From: Nostoc sp. UHCC 0926
GTDB lineage: Bacteria; Cyanobacteriota; Cyanobacteriia; Cyanobacteriales; Nostocaceae
DNA length: 64,000 bases
Assembly (NCBI RefSeq): GCF_028623165.1
Contig: NZ_CP117770.1
Location: 1-64,000, forward strand
Direction: 5' to 3'
In this document: positions 8,075 to 17,089 of the stretch, one piece after another
Layout of the letters: each line of letters begins with the position of its first letter
Numbering within the stretch: the first letter of the stretch is position 1
Translations under genes and position numbers: made by a program
The notes under the pieces: model-generated
What the model was told of the DNA's origin: nothing
The model's database searches: none
The model's input: the letters and a program-made list of their open reading frames with translations, nothing else

Positions 8075-9991
8075 ATGCTTCGTATAAATGAAACCGATTC
8101 TCAAGCTAAACATTTACAAGAGTGGCTCAGTAGCGGGGTTGACGAAGAAATCTTTCATTTGAATGTGCGTTCGCTCTACAGCACAACACCCTACGAATAT
8201 CTACTCTACAGCCCCAAAATCTCCCGTCGCAATGATGGACGACTGCGAGACAGGGACTTGAAGAAGTACCAGCACATTGAATTAGGCGGCTGGTGGTGCA
8301 ATGGCGTTGACCCGCTCAATAACTACGTCCTGATGATGTGGGGCTGCTTCAAACCCGACCGCCCCCGACGCGATCGCCAAAAAATTCACAAATTCATCAA
8401 GTACGAGCATCCATTCAGAGAAGAGACACGCGCCTTCTTCCTCTTAGTGCCGAATCGCATTTGGGTGAAAGTTTCCCTACGTTGCGGCATTCCTATTACT
8501 GAAGAAGATTTACAGCATCCCGGTGGTTTCTGGCACTGGATTTGGAGGCATAACGTACCAGTGACAATTGTAGAAGGTGTCAAGAAAGCAGGGGCATTAC
8601 TGACTGCTGGTTATGCAGCGATCGCTATCCCCGGTGTTAACGCTGGATACCGCACACCTACTGATGAATATGGTACAGCGAATGGTAAACCATACCTCAT
8701 CCCAGACCTCAAACACTTTGCAACAGAGGGGAGACAGGTTAACATCTGCTTTGACCAGGACAATAAACCTGAGACAGCCCAGCGAGTCAGAACCGCCAAA
8801 AGTCGCATGGGACGGCTGCTGGTAAATGAGAGTTGTTCGCTGCGAGTGATTGATTTACCGTTAGGGGCAGAAAAAGGTGTTGATGATTTTATTGTCGCCA
8901 AGGGTCAGCCAGCTTTTGACGCACTCTATAATACTGCCGTTGCACTGGAGTTGTGGGAAATTAAGCTGTTTACTTTGCTGACTTATCCAAAGGCGATCGC
9001 TCTCAACCAAAGATTCTTGGGCCAGCTTCTCGTGCCCGAAGGTGAAAAACTTATCATTCTTAAAGCCCCCAAAGGGACTGGTAAAACCGAATGGCTTGCA
9101 ACTGAGGTGGCGAAAGCACATGACCAGGAACAGAGAGTATTAATTATCACCCACTGTATTCAACTGGGTGAGGCGTTGTGTAATCGGTTTGGTGTTAACT
9201 ATGTTACCGAAGTCCATACTTCCGAAACAGGCACATTATTAGGATACGGGGTGTGTGTTGATTCACTGCATCAAGAGAGTCAAGCGCGATTCAACCCTAA
9301 TGACTGGTCAAATGATGTGATAATCATTGATGAATGTGACCAAGTTTTCTGGCATTTACTTAACTCTGGTACTGAAGTGCAAAAACGTCGGGTATCTGTT
9401 CTCAAGAACCTCAAGCAACTAGTACAGAATGTTTTGGGCAGTAGTCAGGGAAAGATTTATCTATCAAGCGCTGATGTTTCTGACACAGATGTGAAATACG
9501 TTCTTTCTCTTGCGGGAGAATATCGGGTTAATCCCTTTGTCATCGTCAACAATTATCGGCACGTAGCTGGCAACTGTTACAACTATTCTGGTAGTAACCC
9601 AAAGAATCTTATCGCGGCACTAGATAAAGCGATTTCTAAAGGTGGGCATCATTTATTATGCTGCTCTGCTCAGAAAGCCAAGTCCAAATGGGGGACGCAA
9701 GCATTGGAAGAACGTTTTCGCCGCAAATTCCCTCATTTACGAATACTGAGAATTGACAGCGAATCCGTTGCTGACCCCTCTCATGCGGCTTTCGGCTGTA
9801 TCGCTCACTTGAACGAAATTCTCACCCAGTATGATTTGGTTATCGCCTCTCCAAGTTTAGAAACTGGGGTATCCATCGATATTCGAGGACATTTTGATGG
9901 TGTTTGGGGGATTTTTCAGGGAGTGCAGCCGGTTAACTCTGTGCGGCAGTGGCGCGGCTACGGGAAACTGTTGACCGTCATATCTGGGTGA
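8075..9991 (+). CDS. CyRepA1-type plasmid replication protein, N-terminal part (frameshifted)
   Basis: 638 residues. Residues about 150-300 form a DUF3854/Toprim-like primase region (TIVEGVKKAGALL, then CFDQDN). Next is a helicase-like ATPase with Walker A APKGTGKT (331-338) and Walker B VIIIDECD (415-422). This is the architecture of the cyanobacterial plasmid replication protein family CyRepA1. The ATG at 8075 follows AGGAAATACATC. After SVRQ (about residue 626) the frame runs into a junk tail and stop. The true continuation, ARLRETVDRHIWVREWGM, is in the frame starting at 9949. Loss of one GGCA unit from an ancestral GGCAGGCA would explain the shift near 9945-9950. A split protein may be inactive. 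Confidence 0.8.
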   Translation: MLRINETDSQAKHLQEWLSSGVDEEIFHLNVRSLYSTTPYEYLLYSPKISRRNDGRLRDRDLKKYQHIELGGWWCNGVDPLNNYVLMMWGCFKPDRPRRDRQKIHKFIKYEHPFREETRAFFLLVPNRIWVKVSLRCGIPITEEDLQHPGGFWHWIWRHNVPVTIVEGVKKAGALLTAGYAAIAIPGVNAGYRTPTDEYGTANGKPYLIPDLKHFATEGRQVNICFDQDNKPETAQRVRTAKSRMGRLLVNESCSLRVIDLPLGAEKGVDDFIVAKGQPAFDALYNTAVALELWEIKLFTLLTYPKAIALNQRFLGQLLVPEGEKLIILKAPKGTGKTEWLATEVAKAHDQEQRVLIITHCIQLGEALCNRFGVNYVTEVHTSETGTLLGYGVCVDSLHQESQARFNPNDWSNDVIIIDECDQVFWHLLNSGTEVQKRRVSVLKNLKQLVQNVLGSSQGKIYLSSADVSDTDVKYVLSLAGEYRVNPFVIVNNYRHVAGNCYNYSGSNPKNLIAALDKAISKGGHHLLCCSAQKAKSKWGTQALEERFRRKFPHLRILRIDSESVADPSHAAFGCIAHLNEILTQYDLVIASPSLETGVSIDIRGHFDGVWGIFQGVQPVNSVRQWRGYGKLLTVISG

Positions 9992-11358
9992 GAGAATGGG
10001 GGATGTCGGTTGTGGGCAATGGCTCTACATCCATAGGAGGATTGTTGAGAAGTCAACACGTTGCAACACTTGCGAACATTGCGCTGTTGTCGGCGGCGGA
10101 TAATGACGATTACAGTTATGTTGACCAGAACTTTCAGCCGGAGTCATTGCAGACTTGGGGCAAGCGTGGTTCTGTAATCAACGTTGAGATGCGGCGTTAT
10201 CGAGAGTCTGTGCTTGCGGGTTTGGTCGAGGATGGTTACACCGTTATTGATGCCGTCGATGCTGATGATGATGAGAGCGGGGCTGTAATCGAGTCGGTTA
10301 AAGCGGCATCTGTTGAATTGTATACTGCTGAATGTGAAGCGATCGCTAATTCTGATGAACTCTCTGGGGCTGAACTCAAGAAGTTGCAAGACAAACGTGC
10401 CAAAACAAAAACCGAAAGACATCAGCAGCGCAAAGCTGAATTATCCCGTCGCTATGAAGTTAACGTAACCCCTGATTTGGTTGAGAAAGATGATGACGGC
10501 TGGTATCCTCAACTGCGGCTGCACTATTATTTGACCCTGGGGCGGGAATTTCTGACGAACCGTGATGCTAAACGGGCAGCATCGCAATTAGAAGCAGGGG
10601 AGAATTCAGTTTGGAAACCAGATTTTAACAAGGGGCAAATGTTGCCGGCTGTACTGTTGTTAGAAGAACTGAATCTGTTGCAGTTGCTCACGCCTGGGGA
10701 GCAGTTGCGGGGGTCTGATGAACAGATGGTGAAGTTTAAAGCGCTGGCTGTAACGCATCGGCACGTTATCAAGAATTATCTGAATGTTAGTATCTCGGAA
10801 AAACACACATCGGTAGCGATCGCACAGAAATTACTTGCCAAGATTGATTTGAAGTTGAACTACGTTGGTCGATTGGGCAAGCGTGAAAATCGGGAGTGCG
10901 TCTATCGGTTTGTTGCCCCTGATGATGAGCGTGATTCAATTTTGGGGCAGTGGTTAAATCGGGATGAAGTATTTCTTAGTGAGTTGGTGTCAGTCAGTAA
11001 TAATACAAGTACAACTACACCAATAACTGACACAACATCACTTTCCATATCCCACAATACTGAAGTGGTGTCAGGCAGCAATAATAATATAGTCTTAGCA
11101 ACACCACTCAGTGACACAGCACCACATACCCCAGAAAATATTGCTATTCAAGGATGGAAGGGGCTAAAGCTGAAATTGCAGCAAGGTTTGGACAGCGCTG
11201 GTCAGTTCTACCAACAGCTAGTCTCCACAATCGGCTCTTCTATCGGCGTTGCTGATGGGGAGCCTTACTGGAACGCATACCTGGGGCAGTGGCAGGTTTG
11301 GGTCAGATTTACGGACGGATGCAAGTCTGTGGTGTGCGATTGGTTGATGGCGGTGTAG
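9949..11358 (+). CDS. CyRepA1-type plasmid replication protein, C-terminal part (frameshifted)
   Basis: 469 residues continuing the replication protein in another frame. It begins inside the ATPase domain (ARLRETVDRHIWV, equivalent to helicase motif VI) and continues through a charged helical region and a C-terminal domain. A Ser/Thr/Asn-rich linker (about 340-385, with repeated NNTSTT/NNN) precedes the last 80 residues, which end in an SVVCDWLM motif. No ribosome site precedes the nominal ATG, so independent translation is doubtful. The gene is best read as one pseudogene spanning 8075-11358, or as two products if slippage occurs. The replicon would then need another initiator. Confidence 0.75.
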   Translation: MARLRETVDRHIWVREWGMSVVGNGSTSIGGLLRSQHVATLANIALLSAADNDDYSYVDQNFQPESLQTWGKRGSVINVEMRRYRESVLAGLVEDGYTVIDAVDADDDESGAVIESVKAASVELYTAECEAIANSDELSGAELKKLQDKRAKTKTERHQQRKAELSRRYEVNVTPDLVEKDDDGWYPQLRLHYYLTLGREFLTNRDAKRAASQLEAGENSVWKPDFNKGQMLPAVLLLEELNLLQLLTPGEQLRGSDEQMVKFKALAVTHRHVIKNYLNVSISEKHTSVAIAQKLLAKIDLKLNYVGRLGKRENRECVYRFVAPDDERDSILGQWLNRDEVFLSELVSVSNNTSTTTPITDTTSLSISHNTEVVSGSNNNIVLATPLSDTAPHTPENIAIQGWKGLKLKLQQGLDSAGQFYQQLVSTIGSSIGVADGEPYWNAYLGQWQVWVRFTDGCKSVVCDWLMAV

Positions 11359-11523
11359 GTCAGAGTAGTTCACAGTTCCATAAAAACTGTTCTGTTACTG
11401 TGAGTCGGTTATTTTACAGTTTCCCAGTTTGGAGCAAATAATCTCTATTGCCAAGCCATTGAAAAAAACAATTGTGTGTTCGTTCTCTTCTGAGTCGCTT
11501 AAATTAACGGGAACAAGTTTGTT

Positions 11524-11721
11524 TTAACCCAAGATTGAACCTGAACCAACTTCCCACTGATGTTTGAGCAATTCCTGGTAAGTCTTTTCCCTTATCATCA
11601 TGTGCTTATACAGCATCTGCAAAAACTCTTGAGCTTGTTCACGGGACATCTGCTGCACTTGATCAGAAAAAGTTCTAAGGCTAAATTCTTGTTCTAAAGA
11701 TAATTCAATGGGTTGATTCAT
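11524..11721 (-). CDS. nblA: NblA, phycobilisome degradation adaptor
   Basis: A 65-residue protein that matches NblA over its full length: start MNQPIELSLEQEFSLR, core MSREQAQEFLQMLYKHM, end LKHQW. NblA dimers bind phycobiliproteins and recruit Clp protease to dismantle phycobilisomes under nutrient stress. Cyanophages and cyanobacterial plasmids carry extra copies. The start has GAGTAGG about 10 bases upstream. A perfect 8-base-arm palindrome lies 30-48 bases upstream and may be an operator. The gene is monocistronic and faces away from the replication gene. Confidence 0.92.
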   Translation of the reverse strand: MNQPIELSLEQEFSLRTFSDQVQQMSREQAQEFLQMLYKHMMIREKTYQELLKHQWEVGSGSILG

Positions 11722-11751
11722 CGCTTTTATTACCTACTCTTTTATTGTAAG

Positions 11752-11769
11752 TTTGCTTATGTAAGCAAA
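11752..11769. promoter_or_regulatory. Palindromic candidate operator upstream of nblA
   Basis: TTTGCTTA-TG-TAAGCAAA has perfect 8-base arms, starting 30 bases upstream of the nblA start codon. That is where a repressor or activator of nblA could bind near the promoter. The binder is unknown. Confidence 0.5.
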
Positions 11770-12376
11770 TATTCCTTTTTATAAATAAATGTTACGATGG
11801 CTTTACAAAGATCAAAGGGGTGTAAACCGTACCGACGTAGGTTAGAAATGCCGTATCTGCTGTTGAAAACCTTTATATCACTCCATTGTGGCAACCCAAG
11901 TAGAAGCCTAAGTTCTAAAGTTTCTTACTAAGAGGTTTTTAAAAGCATTTTTAGCCTCTGCTTGCGGCTGGCGATCGCTGTTGGAGAAGATGGGCAATAC
12001 TTTGGGCAAGAGTGATGAGCGTCGCGGCGTGATGCTGGAGTTTGAGAATGTGAAGATGACAAATTTGCTCAACTTGTGACAGATGCACCGCAGTGGACTG
12101 AATGGATGGCGTGATTTTCCATTCGATATAGACCAGTTGACTGTTAATTCCTCAAGGATCATTTGAGTGCAGATGGCACAGAACAGTCGTGCAATATCCT
12201 TTTCTTCATAATTGGCTTATTTTTGAAGCCCAGCTAATTCTGAGACTTCAGAATCCGGCGAAATTTCTAATACTTCGGCGTTGTTAACCTTTAAAGAACG
12301 CAGTAATTCCCGAATTAAGCTGTTGTACTTTTAATTTGCATAAAATAGAAATTGGATAAGTATTGCATTTACTGCC
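11770..12376. other. Gene-poor region with decayed coding fragments
   Basis: About 600 bases without an intact gene. Plus-strand 11955-12078 gives a short open stretch (SLLEKMGNTLGKSDERRG) ending in TGA, probably a fragment. Minus-strand 12333-12217 encodes a start-less fragment described separately. The rest shows nothing recognisable. Confidence 0.45.
12217..12333 (-). pseudogene. Fragment of an unknown gene
   Basis: Minus-strand open stretch reading YNSLIRELLRSLKVNN then EVLEISPDSEVSELAGLQK and TAA at 12217. It has normal protein composition but is preceded by a stop and has no start. A one-base shift would join it to an upstream MQIK. I cannot assign it. Confidence 0.35.
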
Positions 12377-12520
12377 ATGCCAGTTAGAGGTTTTCTCACA
12401 CAGGGTCAACAAGAAAGTTTGCAACAAGCCGTCAGAGAAAGTACGGACAAGCATCTACGAGAATCAAGCATTAATGCTGTTGTTGATGAATGATGGACTT
12501 TATGCACGAATATTGTTGCC
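12377..12520 (+). pseudogene. IS630-family transposase remnant
   Basis: ATG at 12377 opens MPVRGFLTQGQQESLQQAV, the typical N-terminus of cyanobacterial IS630-type transposases, and stops at 12493. The family continuation (ALMLLLMNDG) appears in another frame at about 12465-12505, showing a frameshift. Homology then ends abruptly, so only about 50 codons of the DNA-binding N-terminus survive. Confidence 0.6.
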
Positions 12521-12542
12521 TGGAACCCTTATAAATTCGTTG

Positions 12543-14081
12543 TCACAATTTCATCTTATCTGCGAACCCACATCTAATTAAGTCGGCTGCCTTTTCACCA
12601 ATCATGATCGTAGATGCGTTCGTATTTCCAGATGGAATGGTTGGCATTACAGAGGCATCGACAACGCGCAATCCTTCAATTCCGTGAATCCGGAGTTGAG
12701 CATCAACCACCGCCAGTACATCGTTGCCCATTTTACACGTACCCACAGGATGCCAATAGGTATTAGCCGTTTGTCGAATGTAAGCAGCGATTGCTTCATC
12801 ACCGGTTATATCTTTACCAGGAGCCACTTCCTCTCCCAATACTTCATTAAAGGCAGCAGAATGAGCAAGTTGACGGGCGATTTTAATGCCTTCTATCAGC
12901 ACTTTTAAATCAGTCTCACACTGAAGATAGTTTGCTTGAATAACAGCTGGATCGAGCGGATTTGTTGAGCGCAACGTCACAGTACCATGACTTTGAGGTT
13001 TGATCAGGCAAGTAACCAATGTGGCTCCCGAAACTTCATGGGTAAGGGTTGGAGACAATAGAGCTGGGCTAAAGAGGAACTGTAAGTCTGGTGCAACTTC
13101 GTTGCTTTTACCGCTATGCATAAATAGCCCAGCTTCGACTATATTACTGGTAGGTGCGATCACGGGTAGCGCTTGGGTAGACTTGTAGCCAACAGCAACC
13201 AATGGGTGATCGTGCAAGTTCTCACCTACACCGGGTAAGTTAGCAACCACAGGAATGTTGAGCGGGAGCAGATGCTCTGCATTTCCAATTCCAGATAGCA
13301 TCAGCAGTTTGGGAGAATCGAATACACCCGCCGACAAGATCACTTCCTGATTGACATAAACTTGTTGTAGCGCTCCTTGGTACAGATATTCTACCCCAAC
13401 CGTGCGAGTTTCCTTAAACAATAGTCGAGTCACTAATGCACCTGTTTGAACCATTAAATTAGGACGAGTAAGAATCGGCACAAGAAATGCGGCCGCGGCA
13501 CTGTGTCGCTTACCATTTTTGATAGTTAATTGATATAATCCCGCACCTTCTTGTTGTGCGCCATTAAAATCGGGATTACGACCGTAGCCGAGTTGCTCTG
13601 CTGCTTCGATAAATTGCTCTGACATGACAGCAGGTGCAAGCGGATTAGTAACGCTCAAGGCTCCATCAATACCGTGAAATTCGGACGCACCTCGCTGCTG
13701 GTTTTCTGATTTTTTGAAGTAAGGCAATACCTCTTCGTAACTCCAGCCGGAATTACCGAGTTGTTGCCAACGGTCGAAATCGTGGCGATTGCCTCGAATG
13801 TATATCATGGCGTTGAGTGAACTAGAGCCGCCAGTGACTTTGCCACGCGAACACAAAATTTTCCGCCCATTGAGGTGTTGTTCTGGTTCACTCCAGTAAG
13901 CCCAATCAACCTCCGTTCCTAGCAAGCTTGGCCAAGCTACAGGAATTTGAATCTCAGGTTTATTTACTGGATTCCCTGCTTCGAGCAACAACACGGTTGT
14001 TTCACCATTTTCTGTCAAACGATTGGCAACGACACAGCCTGCTGAACCAGCACCAATCACCACATAATCGTATTGAGCCAT
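12543..14081 (-). CDS. GMC-family FAD-dependent oxidoreductase (choline dehydrogenase-like)
   Basis: A 512-residue protein with the FAD-binding Rossmann start (YDYVVIGAGSAGCVVANRL). The GMC signatures are GKVTGGSSSLNAMIYIRG (about 80-100) and a PKLLMLSGIG segment. The catalytic His lies in WHPVGTCKMG near the C-terminus, followed by the second FAD contact region (IPSGNTNASTIMIGEKAADLI). Family members oxidise alcohols such as choline or other polyols. There is no membrane or signal segment. The gene heads away from the oxidase and stress genes upstream on the same strand and could belong to one stress-induced group. Its substrate cannot be told. Confidence 0.9.
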   Translation of the reverse strand: MAQYDYVVIGAGSAGCVVANRLTENGETTVLLLEAGNPVNKPEIQIPVAWPSLLGTEVDWAYWSEPEQHLNGRKILCSRGKVTGGSSSLNAMIYIRGNRHDFDRWQQLGNSGWSYEEVLPYFKKSENQQRGASEFHGIDGALSVTNPLAPAVMSEQFIEAAEQLGYGRNPDFNGAQQEGAGLYQLTIKNGKRHSAAAAFLVPILTRPNLMVQTGALVTRLLFKETRTVGVEYLYQGALQQVYVNQEVILSAGVFDSPKLLMLSGIGNAEHLLPLNIPVVANLPGVGENLHDHPLVAVGYKSTQALPVIAPTSNIVEAGLFMHSGKSNEVAPDLQFLFSPALLSPTLTHEVSGATLVTCLIKPQSHGTVTLRSTNPLDPAVIQANYLQCETDLKVLIEGIKIARQLAHSAAFNEVLGEEVAPGKDITGDEAIAAYIRQTANTYWHPVGTCKMGNDVLAVVDAQLRIHGIEGLRVVDASVMPTIPSGNTNASTIMIGEKAADLIRCGFADKMKL

Positions 14082-14328
14082 GATATCCTTGCTTGTGTAT
14101 TCAACTACTTCAATAACTGCAACTAAGACTTTTATTCAACGCTATATTTTTGATTGGCTCCACAAAGTGAGCAGATTTGCAATCAAGCCAAGCAGCAACA
14201 CTCATTGTCTCCATTCGTGCAACAACGCCACTACAAATAGCAAATAGCTCGTTGCTAAAAAGCCGATAAAAATTGTCGTGGACAATGATTCTTTCAACTT
14301 CATGTGTGCAGAAATGCAAGATTATTGC

Positions 14329-14811
14329 TCATGGAAAAACAATCTTAGGAGTAGCTGCATATCCTAGATAAAGATAGGCGGCAGATCGCAGCACAATTTC
14401 GGAGTAGAGAATCTTTTGGATATCTAAAGAAGGCGCACGTTTTGCTGCGAAATTGTAAGCCGCGATTTCCCCTTCCAGGCTGAAGTTGCTATTCGTCAAG
14501 TAATGGTCGTAATCATGCATTCCCTGAAAAATAAACCCATAGATCGGATTGGGATAAACGGAAGAATCATAACTATCGGCAGATACCCAAAGCTGCTGAA
14601 GTTCAATATCAGCAAACATCTCTTGGGCATTGTTGTAACGCATATAATCTGAAAATTGCAGATTTAAGGGCAATTGGTGGAACTCACCCATCAGCCAATC
14701 ACAGAGTTGAGTAATAGTTTCGTCAGAAATCTCGGCTGGCTTGCCTTTTAGGTAGAGGTTAGCGAGAGTTTCCACAAGGGATGCAGTTGTGTTTGCTTTT
14801 GTTAGAGTCAT
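14329..14811 (-). CDS. Unknown protein next to the plastoquinol oxidase gene
   Basis: About 160 residues from the ATG at 14811, which follows GAGGATAGCA; a longer frame to 14868 is less likely. The protein is mostly helical, with conserved-looking WL, FHQLP, YNNAQEMF and a MHDYDHYLTN stretch rich in His and Asp, possibly metal-binding. It ends SAAYLYLGYAATPKIVFP. I do not recognise the family. It is 320 bases downstream of the oxidase gene on the same strand. Confidence 0.7.
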   Translation of the reverse strand: MTLTKANTTASLVETLANLYLKGKPAEISDETITQLCDWLMGEFHQLPLNLQFSDYMRYNNAQEMFADIELQQLWVSADSYDSSVYPNPIYGFIFQGMHDYDHYLTNSNFSLEGEIAAYNFAAKRAPSLDIQKILYSEIVLRSAAYLYLGYAATPKIVFP

Positions 14812-15131
14812 ATTGCTATCCTCATCCTCATAGCCTTGAACTACCTTTACTCTGACAATTTTTCTCAATAAATTTTTTGAGCTAGCTCATAGTTGGAAGA
14901 GAAAAAGTCAGAGCTAGCTTAATCAGGGTTTCAATGAAGAGGCAGGGGGCAGGCTTGCCGTGAGCGTAGCCGAACGGGAGCAGAGCGAAATGACCCAATC
15001 AAGAACCTTAAGGAGTAATTAGTCCAAACACAGGTTGTTAAAGCAAGAAATAGTGTGGATCTTTTCAGTAGTGTTTTCATAGTTTTCCCTATGGTTTAGT
15101 TGTTCAAAAATCAAATAGGAATTCTATAGAA
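14812..15131. other. Intergenic region, 320 bases
   Basis: No gene is seen. It contains two GAGCTAGCT words (about 14878 and 14913), an AGGCAGGGGGCAGG G-rich repeat typical of Nostocales intergenic DNA, and an AT-rich stretch toward the oxidase stop. Confidence 0.5.
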
Positions 15132-15821
15132 TCAATCCTGTGGCTCGACGCTGGTTGTCACCAATTCAAAAACTGTATGGGGACTTTTGAAAGTTTGCCG
15201 TGCTTCTGGTAACTGGAGCGCCTCCATTGTTTTGACGTGTTCGCATTCGTCATCACGAATATTCACGAATACGTCGTAGAGATTATCCACTTTCGGGCGG
15301 CGAAATTTATGATCTGATGTAAACTGGGTTTCTTCAAACATATATAAATCGCCATCACGGTAGTAGTTAATTGCGACTTTGGGCGCTGTTTGAGCTTTCA
15401 GTTCTGTTTCATGGGCTTTCAAGTAGTCGTCATAGGTATGGTAAGCATGATTTTCAATAAGTTCCATTAGGTAGTAGGCATACTTGGGAAACAGCATATA
15501 GATTAGGACAACCACCCAGTAGTACGCCACTGCAATGTGTTGAGCGACGAAGCGATCGATCCAGTAGCGATCGCCACCCATTGATTCCATAATTAACAGA
15601 TGATGTAATTCGTTCCAGGTTTCGGCGAAATGAACTTTCAACAAGTCAGCTTTGCGCCAGTAACCCAGCGTCTCGTAAAGATGTAGCACCGAGAGATAGG
15701 AAAAATAAGGAACGCGAGCGATCGTTTCCAGCACATAAAACCGAGGGTAAGAACGATTTCCGTAGACGAAATCGACAATAAATACAAAAAAACTGACGAT
15801 CGCTTGAATCAAAACTTTCAT
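15132..15821 (-). CDS. Plastoquinol terminal oxidase (alternative oxidase family)
   Basis: 229 residues from the ATG at 15821, which has AGAGGAATTCACC upstream; the longer frame to 15944 has no such site. The di-iron carboxylate ligands of the AOX/PTOX family are visible: E in FAETWNELHHLL, E and H in MELIENHAYHTY, and E plus H in RDDECEHVKTM. The hydrophobic helix around AYYWVVVLIYMLF is typical of these interfacial membrane proteins. PTOX oxidises plastoquinol and reduces oxygen to water, relieving over-reduction of the photosynthetic chain. It sits 52 bases downstream of a small unknown gene, probably in one operon. Confidence 0.93.
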   Translation of the reverse strand: MKVLIQAIVSFFVFIVDFVYGNRSYPRFYVLETIARVPYFSYLSVLHLYETLGYWRKADLLKVHFAETWNELHHLLIMESMGGDRYWIDRFVAQHIAVAYYWVVVLIYMLFPKYAYYLMELIENHAYHTYDDYLKAHETELKAQTAPKVAINYYRDGDLYMFEETQFTSDHKFRRPKVDNLYDVFVNIRDDECEHVKTMEALQLPEARQTFKSPHTVFELVTTSVEPQD

Positions 15822-15873
15822 GGTGAATTCCTCTAGAATCAGAACAAATTCCTGATTTGACGATTTCGAGATA

Positions 15874-16155
15874 TTACTTCCGCCAGTAGTTATTAGCAGC
15901 TGCGATCGTGGCAAACTCTGTTGCAACCGTCTGACCAACTGCAATCAGCATCATGGCATCATTGCCATAAACATCTCGCAGTTGGTTGCGTTTTTCTTCA
16001 TCCGGTTGAGTCAATTTAATAATTAATCGTGACATTTTGACTGCTAGTTGTCGTCCTTCTTCTGGTGTCTCAGTCAATAGTGAGTTATTAGGAACCAATG
16101 TTACTTCGGGTGGTCTGACAACAGGTGAATTGGTCGGAGCTATTACATTATCCAT
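15874..16155 (-). CDS. Small unknown protein upstream of the plastoquinol oxidase
   Basis: 93 residues from the ATG at 16155, preceded by CAGGAAATTTTGAC. The N-terminal 30 residues are Pro/Val-rich. The rest is helical (GRQLAVKMSRLIIKLTQPDEEKR, then DAMMLIAVGQTVATEF). No family is recognised. It lies 52 bases from the oxidase and 132 bases from the stress-protein gene on the same strand, which suggests co-transcription. Confidence 0.65.
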   Translation of the reverse strand: MDNVIAPTNSPVVRPPEVTLVPNNSLLTETPEEGRQLAVKMSRLIIKLTQPDEEKRNQLRDVYGNDAMMLIAVGQTVATEFATIAAANNYWRK

Positions 16156-16287
16156 GTCAAAATTTCCTGAATTAATGTTTATTTTTAGAGAACAATTTTG
16201 ATTCCACGGCAACAACTAAGACAAAAGCTTAAAGTTTATAAATCTAACTTTTGCATTACCACCAACAAAGATATTCACAGCCTATTC

Positions 16288-16815
16288 TTAATGAACTACT
16301 TGAGCTTTATTAACTACGGGTACTTCAGATTTAAGAGGAACTGGAGCATAAACAACATGCACGGAACAAAGAGCATGGTGAAAAACATAATTACTCACGC
16401 TGCCTAAAATCAACTCATTCAAACCAGAATGTCCTCGACGACCGATCACAATTAAGTCAGCACCCCAAGTTCGAGCAAGTTTACAGATATTCCGGCTGGG
16501 ATTGCCAGAATTTTGGGTGAATTCAGTACTCACCCCGGCATTGGTTGCTTCTTCTGTATACGATCGCAATAATTTGAAACCCTCTTCTTCGTAAGTTTGC
16601 CACTGCTTCCAATAATCCTCTATAAGTTCTCCATTCAATGGGTGGTATTCGAGAGTAAGCAGTGTAGGTGTTTGGGGGCTATTCTTTTCTTCACTAGATA
16701 GGATATGCAACAGCATCAGGCTTCCTTTAGTTGCCTTTGCTAGAGTAAGCGCTTCATCAAAAACAGCATTACCATTTGGGGAACGGTCAATAGCAGCTAG
16801 AATTTTGCTAAACAT
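16288..16815 (-). CDS. Universal stress protein (UspA family)
   Basis: 175 residues from the ATG at 16815, which has a strong AGGAGA site. It shows the Usp fold: N-terminal KILAAIDRSPNG and the ATP-binding motif GADLIVIGRRGHSGLNELILGSVSNYV near the C-terminus (G-x2-G-x9-G(S/N)). It probably binds ATP and acts in stress signalling in the cytoplasm. Its position upstream of the oxidase suggests a redox or energy-stress operon. Confidence 0.92.
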   Translation of the reverse strand: MFSKILAAIDRSPNGNAVFDEALTLAKATKGSLMLLHILSSEEKNSPQTPTLLTLEYHPLNGELIEDYWKQWQTYEEEGFKLLRSYTEEATNAGVSTEFTQNSGNPSRNICKLARTWGADLIVIGRRGHSGLNELILGSVSNYVFHHALCSVHVVYAPVPLKSEVPVVNKAQVVH

Positions 16816-16964
16816 AAAATCTCCTGAATTAAACAAATCAAAGAATTTTTCAACCATATTGAGCAATCTTCATCTTTAATTTCTTCTAAATAAAAAACTT
16901 CAACAGAAATCATTTATTGATGACAGTAGGAATGCAGATACTCTTTTGGACTTGCGTTTAGCGT

Positions 16965-17064
16965 CTAGTAGTCCACCACACTAACTTTGATGGGTGAATA
17001 AGTTTGTAGTAAGGACTAAAGTCCTTACTACAAACCAAGCATTGTTGACTTGGCGGACTACTAG
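16965..17064. repeat. Nested palindromic element (MITE-like)
   Basis: Outer arms CTAGTAGTCC (16965-16974) and GGACTACTAG (17055-17064) enclose a perfect inner palindrome. The inner arms are TTTGTAGTAAGGACT and AGTCCTTACTACAAA (17003-17034). Such nested elements are multicopy in Nostocales. This one lies just after the stop of the nitroreductase gene and could act as its terminator. Confidence 0.65.
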
Positions 17065-17089
17065 TAGTAGAAAAAAATCCAGCCTTTTG

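Noticed and set aside
14110..14319. 69-codon minus-strand frame between the GMC gene and the next gene
   Set aside because: No ribosome site, no recognisable family, biased composition.
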